DNA from: Kiritimatiellia bacterium
Lineage (GTDB): Bacteria > Verrucomicrobiota > Kiritimatiellia > RFP12 > UBA1067
DNA length: 64,000 nucleotides
NCBI GenBank assembly: GCA_017403825.1
Contig: JAFRDO010000045.1
Location: 1-64,000, forward strand
Direction: 5' to 3'
A program made the translations under genes and the position numbers. The notes beneath the pieces were generated by a model. That model searched no databases and was not told where the DNA came from. It saw nothing but the letters and a program-made list of their open reading frames with translations. Below, one piece after another: positions 17,264 through 24,402 of the stretch (position 1 is its first letter; each line of letters starts with the position of its first letter).

Positions 17264-17287
17264 TTTTGCACGAGCATAATGTCGCTA

Positions 17288-17319
17288 AAAGCCCGTCCGT
17301 GATTGCACGGGCGGGCTTT
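17288..17319 (+). terminator. Hairpin after B (plus copy), probable partial terminator
   Basis: A 14-bp stem (AAAGCCCGTCCGTG against CACGGGCGGGCTTT, one G-T pair) closes a 4-nt loop and is followed by a weak T-rich stretch. It stands between B and C with the C ribosome site just downstream. The minus copy has a hairpin with the same arms at 23007-23035, which suggests attenuation rather than a full stop. Confidence 0.75.
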
Positions 17320-17340
17320 CAATTCTAAAGGATTCGGTGC

Positions 17341-18183
17341 ATGGCTTGGAATCAGCCAAACAATAGCAAAAACCTCATACAGAGACGACAAAGCTCAAAG
17401 CGTCATTACGGGGGCATTGCGTTTTTCGCGATCGCAGCAACACTCTTAATGGCATTTGTGTTCTTTGCGGCAAAGCGGGAATCGGGGAAGAACGGGGAAA
17501 TGGCAGAGGCAGAAAAGCCAAAGAGAATCGCGGAGGTTGCACCGACAGTCGTAGCCCAGAAGGTTGAAGTCAGGGATGAAGAAGTAAAAGTAGACCCCGA
17601 TGCGCGTCCGACAAAACCAGGACAGAAACTGAACGGCTATGTCATGCTGCCGAACGGGGAACTTCACAAGATCAGGGGTGAAATATACTCGAACGCCAAT
17701 CGTGAGAAGCCGAAGTATGCAGTATTCAAGTATCCGGCGGAGAACATAATCGCAGGGATATTGGCGGTGAAGCCTGGATCGATGGTTGTGGGAAACGCGA
17801 GAGATTACAGGGGAAAGTTTATTGAAAGCTTTAACAAGAGTTTATTCGAACCAATAATCGTTAATGAGGACGATTCGGAGTATGTGAAAGAAATCAAAAA
17901 CTCTGTAGTGGCGGCCAAGAAGGAACTCAAGGCTGCGATGGATAGGGGTGAAGATATAGAAAAGATTATAAAAGAATCGCGCGATGAGCTTCAGCGTCTT
18001 GCATCCTATAAAAAGGACATAAGGCGGGATGTGCTTCAATATCTGAACAAGGAAGCGGCAAGCGTGGAGGATGCTGAAGATATGTTCTCGGCTGCCAACA
18101 AGATGCTTGAAGCGAAGGGAATCACTCCACTTGCGGATGGTCCGCTCGTAAGAATCAAACTTAAAATGACGCATGACATGTAA
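17341..18183 (+). CDS. Cassette gene C, plus copy: single-pass membrane protein with periplasmic coil domain
   Basis: The 280-residue protein has a basic N-terminal tail, one membrane helix (about 25-43, IAFFAIAATLLMAFVFF), a Pro/Lys-rich linker, and an extracytoplasmic domain. That domain holds GYVMLPNGELHKIRG, the segment FKYPAENIIAGILAVKPG, then a helical region with EIKNSVVAAKKELKAAMDRG. The minus-strand homologue (22138-22980) has the same length and motifs. The segment with AENIIAG...KPG and the helical part also resemble the periplasmic part of gene E, so C and E probably share a domain. AAAGGA precedes the ATG. I know no function. Confidence 0.85.
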   Translation: MAWNQPNNSKNLIQRRQSSKRHYGGIAFFAIAATLLMAFVFFAAKRESGKNGEMAEAEKPKRIAEVAPTVVAQKVEVRDEEVKVDPDARPTKPGQKLNGYVMLPNGELHKIRGEIYSNANREKPKYAVFKYPAENIIAGILAVKPGSMVVGNARDYRGKFIESFNKSLFEPIIVNEDDSEYVKEIKNSVVAAKKELKAAMDRGEDIEKIIKESRDELQRLASYKKDIRRDVLQYLNKEAASVEDAEDMFSAANKMLEAKGITPLADGPLVRIKLKMTHDM

Positions 18184-18199
18184 GGAAAGGATTATGCAG

Positions 18200-18925
18200 A
18201 TGAAGAAGTCGGTATGTTTAATTGTCATTGCAAGTGCGCTAGCAGGAATGGCGAACAACGCGCTTCCCGATGATGAAGGGCTGCGTCGCACCGGTGGAAG
18301 CATTGAAAAACCGGGTTCGCAGAAAGGCGAGATTGTTTACGTCAATTGCCAGGGAGCGGCGAAAGCGGAATGGATTGCATCAAGTATTGATTATTTCACA
18401 AAGCAGACAAAATTTAAGATAACGCTTCGCGATGGCGAGTTCTCTTGGCCGAGTCCGAAGATACATGGATCGCTCTCGCTGTTTATTGTAGATGACGAAG
18501 GGTTGCCGACGATACTGTGTGCGCCAGAGAACCGCTGGGCAGTGGTAAATGTTGCGCCATTGAAGTCGGGAAAGGAAGCGTTCTTTGAAGCGCGAATCAA
18601 GAAAGAGCTGACAAGAGGTTTCGCGTATCTGTGTGGTGCGGCAAACTCAAGGTACCCAAATGCACTGACTGGTGGAATTACAAGTGTCGATATGATTGAT
18701 AAGATTACAGACGCAAGGCTTCCCGCCGATGTCATAGAAAGATTCCGGAAGTATGTCGAGAGCTTTGGAGTAACACCCATCCGGTATACGGCATATATCA
18801 ACGCATGCAGACAGGGCTGGGCCCCGCCTCCGACGAACGATTACCAAAAGGCGATTTGGGACAAGGTACATGCCATTCCCGCGAAGCCCATGAAGATCGA
18901 GTTCGACCCGAAGAAGGGGCGGTGA
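18200..18925 (+). CDS. Cassette gene D, plus copy: secreted protein, possibly an inactive zincin
   Basis: The 241-residue protein has a signal peptide (MKKSVCLIVIASALAG). Conserved with its paralogue are KPGxQxGE, WIxxSxxYF, GSLSLFxVDD, RWAVVNV, and the C-terminal PTNxYQKAIWDKVHA. The order VDD...RWAVVNV...RIKKELTRGFAYLCG recalls archaemetzincins (M54), where HExxHxxGxxH follows the KE; here the metal-binding His residues are absent. That link is my inference from pattern alone. The start at 18200 is preferred because GGAAAGG lies 9 nt upstream; an ATG at 18194 is also in frame. Its stop overlaps the E start. Confidence 0.8.
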   Translation: MKKSVCLIVIASALAGMANNALPDDEGLRRTGGSIEKPGSQKGEIVYVNCQGAAKAEWIASSIDYFTKQTKFKITLRDGEFSWPSPKIHGSLSLFIVDDEGLPTILCAPENRWAVVNVAPLKSGKEAFFEARIKKELTRGFAYLCGAANSRYPNALTGGITSVDMIDKITDARLPADVIERFRKYVESFGVTPIRYTAYINACRQGWAPPPTNDYQKAIWDKVHAIPAKPMKIEFDPKKGR

Positions 18926-19680
18926 AGTACACCTACGCATACAAGACGAGCGACGGCAAGCGGCACGAGGCGTCAATGGACGCGGCGAGCCGCGAAGCCG
19001 TCTTCGAGACTCTGCGCAAGGAGGGAATAAGACCAATCAAGGTCGTCGCCGCTGACGGCAGCAAGGCAAACGGGGAAATCTCAGCCATAAAGAATACAAA
19101 GTCCGTTGTCTTTGGAGCGGTTGTCGTTTCGATTTTGGTGCTGCTCTTTGCGATCTATACGTTTTTTGCGACAAGAAATCAAGTTCCCGAAATGCCCCGA
19201 TTCGTTGCCGAGCAGACGCGGCGTCAGATGATCGGCGACTCGGCGGTCATAGACAAGGGCATAGCGACCGGCTGGAGCGACGTGTTCCCGGAAGAGGGCG
19301 AGAGGTTCTTCGCCAGCTTCGCCATCCCAGGCGTCAAGGCCGGACAACGCAACACGACTGTTGCGGAACTCGAAGCCGCGCTCGGCCGTTCAGTTGCCGC
19401 GACGCCTTCCGACGGCATGGAGGCGCGGCAGATAAAGTCGATGGTCGAGGGCATGAAGGCCGAGGCGCGGGCATATGTCAAGGCCGGAGGCAACATCATC
19501 GAGTACGGCAAGCGCCTCACCGAGCGGCAGGACGCGGAGATCGCAATCTACGAGCGGACCAAGGGGGAAATCGAACGTGCCCGCGAAACAATGTCGCACG
19601 ACGACTTCCTCGCCTTCTGGGAGGAGCGCAACGACCAGCTCCGCAACCTCGGCATCCGCCTCGTCCCGCTGGAAGAGTAG
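18922..19680 (+). CDS. Cassette gene E, plus copy: membrane protein with GspF/PilC-like N-terminal domain
   Basis: The 252-residue protein starts at GTG 18922, overlapping the D stop (GTGA); the paralogue starts at the equivalent ATG. Residues 1-45 (YTYAYKTSDGKRHEAS, AVFETLRKEGIRPIKV) resemble the cytoplasmic N-terminal domain of GspF/PilC assembly proteins. A membrane helix follows (about 57-78), then an extracytoplasmic domain with FPEEGERFFASFAIPG and a helical part (QIKSMVEGMKAEARAYVKAG, YERTKGEIERA) that resembles protein C. The homologue is 20601-21365. The function is unknown; a role with C in an envelope complex is inferred. Confidence 0.82.
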   Translation: MKYTYAYKTSDGKRHEASMDAASREAVFETLRKEGIRPIKVVAADGSKANGEISAIKNTKSVVFGAVVVSILVLLFAIYTFFATRNQVPEMPRFVAEQTRRQMIGDSAVIDKGIATGWSDVFPEEGERFFASFAIPGVKAGQRNTTVAELEAALGRSVAATPSDGMEARQIKSMVEGMKAEARAYVKAGGNIIEYGKRLTERQDAEIAIYERTKGEIERARETMSHDDFLAFWEERNDQLRNLGIRLVPLEE

Positions 19681-19713
19681 AAGCTACCACATTTGAATTA
19701 AATGTGGTAGCTT
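19681..19713. terminator. Perfect 14-bp inverted repeat between convergent genes
   Basis: AAGCTACCACATTT and AAATGTGGTAGCTT flank the loop GAATT. It starts right after the E stop codon and precedes the end of the convergent PIN toxin gene, so it can act as a terminator in both directions, although U-runs are weak. Confidence 0.7.
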
Positions 19714-19723
19714 ATCACGAAAT

Positions 19724-20122
19724 CTAAATCCCCACGATGTCGCAGAACTGTGTGGGGTTGACAACGAAATCCGCCCTCGGGTAGTGTTTCATGTTGCCCG
19801 TGACAAGATGCGCGTCACCGGCAAAGGCCGTGCAGTAGAAAACCTTGTCCTTTGGATCGGGGAAGGGCGCATCAATGTCCGCAGGTTCCGCCAACTCACC
19901 ATATGCAACGATGTGGTTGATAAGGGCATTCACTTCTTCTGCTGAAAAGTTGAACCTTGTGCGAGACAACACCTCTCGGTATTCGGAAATCATTTCAGGA
20001 GAATACACTGGCGTAAAGCCATCATGTGCTATCGCATTGGCAATCCTTACGGTGGGCGAGAGCCGGTTTCTCGTCCAGAATGCGGACACAAGTACATTCG
20101 TATCAATGACCGCCTTGATCAT
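19724..20122 (-). CDS. PIN-domain toxin of a toxin-antitoxin pair
   Basis: The 132-residue protein matches the COG1569-type PIN family. It has the N-terminal acidic residue in AVIDTNVLVSA (Asp7), a Glu-rich centre (SPEMISEYREVL) and later acids in FPDPKDKVFY and a closing TGNMKHYP. PIN toxins are Mg-dependent RNases that stall translation when the antitoxin is lost. The ATG overlaps the stop of the upstream RelB-like gene (ATGA, 20119-20122), the usual order for these pairs. It lies in the spacer between the two oppositely oriented cassettes. Confidence 0.88.
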   Translation of the reverse strand: MIKAVIDTNVLVSAFWTRNRLSPTVRIANAIAHDGFTPVYSPEMISEYREVLSRTRFNFSAEEVNALINHIVAYGELAEPADIDAPFPDPKDKVFYCTAFAGDAHLVTGNMKHYPRADFVVNPTQFCDIVGI

Positions 20123-20436
20123 CCCTTGTGCCCAACAGATTGACGTGAGGATTGCTGACTGTTGCGAACCGATGAAATAAAATCATTGATTTCATCCATT
20201 GACGGCTCTTCGGCATCGGTAGCTTCAACCTTTGCCCTCATTGACTCAAACGCCGATATTGCCGCATTGTCGCGCATCTGTACCCTGCCATCGAACGGCA
20301 GCCCCCCAACCATAACGCTCTTCTTGAAGAACATACGTATGGCTGTCGGCAAATCTAGGCCGATAGCATTATAAATTGACGCGGTCTGCTCTTTCAGATC
20401 CCGGTCAACCCTAACTTGTACTAGTATCTGGTTCAT
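20119..20436 (-). CDS. RelB/DinJ-type antitoxin
   Basis: The 105-residue protein begins with a ribbon-helix-helix-like region (VQVRVDRDLKEQTASIYNAIGLDLPTAIRMF, about 5-38) characteristic of RelB/DinJ, followed by FDGRV and an acidic C-terminal tail that should bind the toxin. It would neutralise the PIN toxin and repress their shared promoter. GAGGTTGT precedes the ATG. RelB-type antitoxins usually pair with RelE/YafQ; pairing with a PIN toxin is a common recombination of modules. Confidence 0.88.
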   Translation of the reverse strand: MNQILVQVRVDRDLKEQTASIYNAIGLDLPTAIRMFFKKSVMVGGLPFDGRVQMRDNAAISAFESMRAKVEATDAEEPSMDEINDFISSVRNSQQSSRQSVGHKG

Positions 20437-20476
20437 ACAACCTCATTTGTAAAGCATTGTTTTTGGATGTGTTAGT

Positions 20477-20482
20477 ATTGTA
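20477..20482 (-). promoter_or_regulatory. Extended -10 promoter of the PIN/RelB pair
   Basis: Minus-strand TGGTACAAT gives a leader of ~35 nt with a GAGGTTGT site. Upstream, CAATAGTA (20514-20521) and TACTATTG (20536-20543) form an inverted repeat that overlaps a second possible -10 (TGTTATACT) and could be an operator for the antitoxin. Confidence 0.55.
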
Positions 20483-20600
20483 CCATATCGCAGTGCCTAT
20501 TTCAAGCGGGTGTCAATAGTATAACAAATCCGTTCTACTATTGGCAAAAGACCGCAACAAATGCCCAGAAATATACTAAGCAAGGGCAGAGGGAACAAGC

Positions 20601-21365
20601 CTATTCGTTAGAGTTCGGGATGGTACGGATACCGAGGCGGCGAAGCGCGTCATTTTTCTGTTCCCAAACCTCATCAGACGTCTCATTCTCAAGCTCGCGG
20701 CGTGTACGCTCGTAAATCTGTATCTCGGTTACCGTACGTTCGGTGAGCCGCCGCCAGTAAGAGCGTGGAGTCCCATTTCCATTGTCGAGGTACTCTCGCA
20801 TCTCTTCTCGCATCCCGTTCACAATCTGTTTGAGTTCTCGTACCTCTCGGCAGTCGGATTCTTCTATCTTCAAGTCTCCAGAAGAAGCCAGCTCGTCTCG
20901 CACATAATTGACAAACTTCTCCAACTCTACCGGTGAGAGGTGCTTCCAATCGACGTTTTTTGCACACATGACTTCTCCCGGTTGGGCAAAGCGCGCGAGC
21001 AATCTGTCCCCCTCGCGCTTTAACGCTCTTTCGAAATCGCCGTGCTCAAAGCCTGTTATTATTGCCGGATCGCCGTATATCTGGTGGCGCGGGGAGGAGA
21101 CGGGTTCGATGGAGGAGCGCGAGCCGTCGAAGTAGGCAACTATGGCTGCTGCGGCTATCGCGGCGAGCAGCACAAGGGCCGCCACGGCGCGCTTACGGAC
21201 TCCCCGTACCTCACCATTGGCCTTCGAGCCATCGGCGGCAACAACCTTGATTGGGCGTATGCCCTTCGCCCGCAGAGCCTCGAAGACGGCCTCACGGCTC
21301 GCGGCACTCATCGACGCCTCGTGCCGCGCGCCGTCGCTCGTCTTGTAGGCGTAGGTGAACCTCAT
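20601..21365 (-). CDS. Cassette gene E, minus copy: membrane protein with GspF/PilC-like N-terminal domain
   Basis: The 254-residue protein begins FTYAYKTSDGARHEAS, with AVFEALRAKGIRPIKV ending the cytoplasmic domain near residue 46. A membrane helix (AVAALVLLAAIAAAAIVAYF) follows. The extracytoplasmic part has ALKREGDRLLARFAQPGE, then VRELKQIVNGMREEMREYLD and IYERTRREL, and ends LRRLGIRTIPNSNE. Compared with the plus copy, the N-terminal 50 residues are nearly identical, while the periplasmic half has diverged strongly. That points to purifying selection, or gene conversion, on the cytoplasmic domain. It lies 17 nt after D and ends the operon. Confidence 0.82.
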   Translation of the reverse strand: MRFTYAYKTSDGARHEASMSAASREAVFEALRAKGIRPIKVVAADGSKANGEVRGVRKRAVAALVLLAAIAAAAIVAYFDGSRSSIEPVSSPRHQIYGDPAIITGFEHGDFERALKREGDRLLARFAQPGEVMCAKNVDWKHLSPVELEKFVNYVRDELASSGDLKIEESDCREVRELKQIVNGMREEMREYLDNGNGTPRSYWRRLTERTVTEIQIYERTRRELENETSDEVWEQKNDALRRLGIRTIPNSNE

Positions 21366-21382
21366 CCGCGAATCACAGGCCG

Positions 21383-22141
21383 CTAGTCGCTGGCTTTCTT
21401 AGTTTCCGGCTTGATCTTGATCGGCTCAGTCGGCATCGCGTGCACCTTGTCCCAGATCGCCTTCTGGTACTCGTTCGTCGGCGCGGGAGCCCAGCCCTGC
21501 TGGCAGGCGTTGCGGTACGTCGTTATCACGGCGGGCGTGACGCCGAACGCCTTCGCGTAGGCCGGGAGGCGCGACAGAACGTCCATCGGCAGCGACGGGT
21601 CGACGAACGCGTCAAGGTCCTCGACCTTGGCGACGGCTCCCGGAAGAGCCTGCGGGAACGTGGTGGCGAACGCGCCGCAGAGTATTGCGAACGCCCGCGA
21701 TAGCTCCTTCTGCACGCGCGCCTTGAAGAACGGCGGCTTGTCGCTCCTCAGCTTCGCCACGTTAATGAGCGCCCAGCGGTCGTCTGGTGCGGCCAGCATC
21801 GTCGGCAGGACCGCGTCGTCCACGACGAAAAGCGAGAGCGACCCCTTGACCTGCGGCTTCATGACGTCGAACCCGCCCTGCGACAACGTGACGTTGAAGC
21901 GGGAGCATTTCGAAAAGTATGCGACACTCTCCTCGATCCAGGCCCTGTCAGCCGACTTCTGGCAGTCGACGACAGCGACCTCACCGCGCTGTGTCCCAGG
22001 CTTGGCCAGGCGGCCACCAGTGATTGCCATTATGCGCTCGTGCCTGGCGGCCTGCTTGTCCGCGGCATCCTTCGCCGCGTCGGCACCGCATGCAGCGGCC
22101 GCGCACGCCGCAAACACCGCTGCGAGAACCGTGTTCCTCAT
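21383..22141 (-). CDS. Cassette gene D, minus copy: secreted protein, possibly an inactive zincin
   Basis: The 252-residue protein has a signal peptide (VLAAVFAACAAAACGAD; a lipoprotein-type Cys is possible). It keeps the family marks GSLSLFVVDD, RWALINVAKL, ARVQKELSRAFAILCG and PTNEYQKAIWDKVHAMP. Relative to archaemetzincin-like zincins, the place expected for HExxH reads KELSR, so no zinc site is present in either copy. Its ATG overlaps the C stop by 4 nt. Compared with the plus copy, codons are much more GC-rich, in line with the rest of the window, whereas the plus copy is more AT-rich. Confidence 0.8.
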   Translation of the reverse strand: MRNTVLAAVFAACAAAACGADAAKDAADKQAARHERIMAITGGRLAKPGTQRGEVAVVDCQKSADRAWIEESVAYFSKCSRFNVTLSQGGFDVMKPQVKGSLSLFVVDDAVLPTMLAAPDDRWALINVAKLRSDKPPFFKARVQKELSRAFAILCGAFATTFPQALPGAVAKVEDLDAFVDPSLPMDVLSRLPAYAKAFGVTPAVITTYRNACQQGWAPAPTNEYQKAIWDKVHAMPTEPIKIKPETKKASD

Positions 22142-22980
22142 TCCTTGTCCTCCCTGTGCAGGTTCATCTTAAGCTTGAGGCCAGTCAGCCAGTTCTTCTT
22201 GATCGGCGCTATGCCCTTGGCCTCGAGGAGCATGTTCGCCGCGGCGATGTAGTCGTCGACGTCCTGGTCCGTTATCCCCTCGGTCTTGTGCGTGAACTGG
22301 TAGATGTCGGCCTTCAGCTCCTGCTTGTACCGCGACATCTTCTGCAGCTCCTCGCGGGCCTTCAGCAGCATCTCCTCGATGTCCTCGCCGCGGTCGTACG
22401 CGGCCTTCATCTCGATCTTGGCCTCGTTGACGGCGCGCTTGAGCTGCTGTATGTCCTCGGGGTCGTCCTGGCTGACGATTATCGGCTCCTTTAGGCTCTC
22501 CAGGAAGTTCTTAGTGAACCTCCCGTTGTAGCGGGGCGTGCCGACGAACGCCTCGCCCGGCTTTGCCACCAGGAGTCCGGCAATCACGTTCTCGCTCGGG
22601 TGCGGGAAGATGGAGCTCCAGGCGCGCTCCGCCTTGTTCGTGATTATCCCCCTTACCGGGTGGAGCCGACCGGACTGCAGCAGCATCTTGCCGTCGCGGA
22701 TCTCGCCGACCTTTTGAGGCGGCAGTTCCTTGGGGGCCTCGGGCTCCGCCTTCGGCTTGGTCTGCGCCGCAGGCGCCTCGGCTATCTTCTTGGGCTTGCC
22801 CCTCGGCTCGTCGGGGGGAGCCTCCCTCCCTCCGCGAAGAAGGAGAAAGACGGCAACCGCGCCGATGACGACCAACGCCGCCGCAATGGCGCCCTTCACC
22901 AGCGGGCTTGCAGGCCCGCGACGGCTCGCCTGCGGCACTCGCGCCGCAGATCCCTTGCTTCCGCTACCGTTCCAGGACAT
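22138..22980 (-). CDS. Cassette gene C, minus copy: single-pass membrane protein with periplasmic coil domain
   Basis: The 280-residue protein has a Ser/Arg-rich tail, a membrane helix (about 28-48, VKGAIAAALVVIGAVAVFLL), a Pro/Lys/Glu linker (50-90), and the shared domain: SGRLHPVRG, FPHPSENVIAGLLVAKPG, EPIIVSQDD, AKIEMKAAYDRGEDIEEM and a closing LEAKGIAPI. The length equals the plus copy exactly. GGAGAC precedes the ATG, right after the hairpin at 23007-23035. The function is unknown. Confidence 0.85.
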   Translation of the reverse strand: MSWNGSGSKGSAARVPQASRRGPASPLVKGAIAAALVVIGAVAVFLLLRGGREAPPDEPRGKPKKIAEAPAAQTKPKAEPEAPKELPPQKVGEIRDGKMLLQSGRLHPVRGIITNKAERAWSSIFPHPSENVIAGLLVAKPGEAFVGTPRYNGRFTKNFLESLKEPIIVSQDDPEDIQQLKRAVNEAKIEMKAAYDRGEDIEEMLLKAREELQKMSRYKQELKADIYQFTHKTEGITDQDVDDYIAAANMLLEAKGIAPIKKNWLTGLKLKMNLHREDKE

Positions 22981-23006
22981 CGAGTCTCCTTCCCCTTGTA
23001 AACAGA

Positions 23007-23035
23007 AAGCCCGCCCGCGCGATGCGGACGGGCTT
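23007..23035 (-). terminator. Hairpin after B (minus copy), probable partial terminator
   Basis: On the minus strand AAGCCCGTCCGC pairs with GCGGGCGGGCTT (12 bp, one G-T pair) around a 5-nt loop. Arms and position match the plus-copy hairpin at 17288-17319. Confidence 0.75.
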
Positions 23036-23067
23036 CCCTGTCGTCAACCTCGGTTGACCGCCTTCGT

Positions 23068-23508
23068 TCAGGCCCTCCTGCGGCGGAGTGCGAGACCCGC
23101 CATGCCGAGAAGCATTAGCAGCCCGCTCGTAGGCTCCGGAGCAACCGTCCACTCGCCACCAGAACCAAAACCTAACGGGACAGTAGCAGTAGCCTGCGCT
23201 CTTGCTGACTTCTCGCTAGACTTGAAGGTGTTGCCAGCATCATCTTCCATCGTGTAATAGAAGGTATACGCAGTGCCGGCAGCAAGATCGTCATTGCTGA
23301 AAGTAGTGTTCGGAACTGCGCCATTTGACATGTTCGCCGTGCTTACAACGGTGGCAGTGCCATCGATGATTGCATACAGCGTTGCAGCGCCGCTATACGG
23401 ATTAGTGCCTGTGGCGTCATTTACACCAGAGGCGTTCCACCTCCAGGCGGACGCCTGCGAGCAAGTCGCCATGAGCGCGACTGTCGCAAGAATCAGTAGT
23501 TTCTTCAT
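23068..23508 (-). CDS. Cassette gene B, minus copy: PEP-CTERM surface protein
   Basis: The 146-residue protein has a signal peptide (ATVALMATCSQAS), the domain marks WRWNASGVNDATGTNPYSGAA and FYYTMEDDAGNTF, and the sorting tail PEPTSGLLMLLG...RRRRA. It is clearly homologous to 16820-17263 along its whole length. AAGGAAAC lies before the ATG. Export and exosortase processing at the cell surface are expected from the family; the enzyme is not in this window. Confidence 0.93.
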   Translation of the reverse strand: MKKLLILATVALMATCSQASAWRWNASGVNDATGTNPYSGAATLYAIIDGTATVVSTANMSNGAVPNTTFSNDDLAAGTAYTFYYTMEDDAGNTFKSSEKSARAQATATVPLGFGSGGEWTVAPEPTSGLLMLLGMAGLALRRRRA

Positions 23509-23534
23509 TTTAGTTTCCTTTTTTTTCTTACATT

Positions 23535-23559
23535 GGCGGGCGACCCTTTGCCGCCCACC
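23535..23559 (-). promoter_or_regulatory. Intercistronic hairpin between A and B (minus copy)
   Basis: GGTGGGCGGC pairs with GTCGCCCGCC (10 bp including G-T pairs) around AAAGG, directly upstream of the B ribosome site. It is equivalent in place to 16771-16787. Confidence 0.5.
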
Positions 23560-23575
23560 CTGTAAATGTCATTTA

Positions 23576-24298
23576 TCAGAGCTCAGGCGCCGGGATATGG
23601 AGACCGACGGCCGCGCCCGTAAAGTTGTACACCCAAAGACCCTTGCCTGGAGCAAAGGTAACGTTGGTAGCGGGATCGCCATTTGCATCCTCCCAGCCCG
23701 AACCAGTCCATATGTAGTCCTCGTCTCCAGTGCCGCCCCAGTTGTTCAGCGTCTGGATGTCAATGCTATAGCCCAAATCAGAAGCGGAGAGAGACGTGAT
23801 GAACGTTATGTCGGCAAGCGCGATATCGGTTGGATACGGATTCACGATGGCGACAGCACCAAGATCCTCATCAAGAGGATAGGTCACGTCGCTGGCGTTG
23901 ACTTCACCGAGAGACCGGAAAGTAACGGCCGCGCCCGTAAAGTTGTAGACCCAGAAGCCCTTACCAGCAGGCAAGGTGGCGTCTGTAACGGCATCGCCAT
24001 TTGCATCCTCCCAGCCCGAACCAGTCCATATATAGTCCTCGTCTCCAGTGCCGCCCCAGTTGTTCAGCGTCTGGATGTCAATGCTATAGCCCAAATCGGC
24101 CTCTGAGACAAGAACAATGTTGGTGAGGAGGAACGCCGAGCCACCGGGGGTCACGAACTGCGGACCAGTCAAAACCGCACCCAAGTCTTCGTCAAGCGCG
24201 CTGCCGTTGTAGCCAACCGTGTTGGCCGACGTCAGACCAATGCCAAAGCTCACTGCCGCGCAGAGTGCCGCAGAGGCTGCAATCATTAACTTTTTCAT
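23576..24298 (-). CDS. Cassette gene A, minus copy: repeat surface protein
   Basis: The 240-residue protein has a signal peptide (MKKLMIAASAALCAAVSFG), then LTSANTVGYNG and two modules. Each module holds YSIDIQTLNNWGGTGDEDY, IWTGSGWEDANGD and GKGxWVYNFTGAAV. It ends IPAPEL with no PEP-CTERM or other anchor. The modules look like small beta-rich surface domains; binding partners are unknown. AAGGA precedes the ATG at 24298. A ~98-nt structured leader and an extended -10 promoter lie upstream, so this gene starts the A-B-C-D-E operon. Confidence 0.8.
   Translation of the reverse strand: MKKLMIAASAALCAAVSFGIGLTSANTVGYNGSALDEDLGAVLTGPQFVTPGGSAFLLTNIVLVSEADLGYSIDIQTLNNWGGTGDEDYIWTGSGWEDANGDAVTDATLPAGKGFWVYNFTGAAVTFRSLGEVNASDVTYPLDEDLGAVAIVNPYPTDIALADITFITSLSASDLGYSIDIQTLNNWGGTGDEDYIWTGSGWEDANGDPATNVTFAPGKGLWVYNFTGAAVGLHIPAPEL
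23675..23779 (-). repeat. 105-bp direct repeat, copy 2, inside gene A (minus)
   Basis: It matches 23993-24097 with one mismatch and encodes the core of the second module. Confidence 0.9.
23993..24097 (-). repeat. 105-bp direct repeat, copy 1, inside gene A (minus)
   Basis: It matches 23675-23779 with one mismatch and lies in the same frame, 318 bp (106 codons) apart. Confidence 0.9.
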
Positions 24299-24396
24299 GT
24301 TTTCCTTCTTTCTGGCACAACCCAGTGTGCCTTCGAGTTTTTCGCCTGACACAGCTGATCCACCCGGCACTCGCCGGAGACCTTCTATGCCTGACA
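24299..24396 (-). promoter_or_regulatory. Structured 5' leader of the minus cassette operon
   Basis: The predicted ~98-nt leader holds two clean hairpins: CCGGC-GAGT-GCCGG (24377-24364) and GGCACA-CTGGGT-TGTGCC (24331-24314). The octamer TGTCAGGC occurs twice. I cannot match it to a known riboswitch. It may regulate translation or stabilise an abundant mRNA. Confidence 0.45.
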
Positions 24397-24402
24397 CTGC
24401 GT

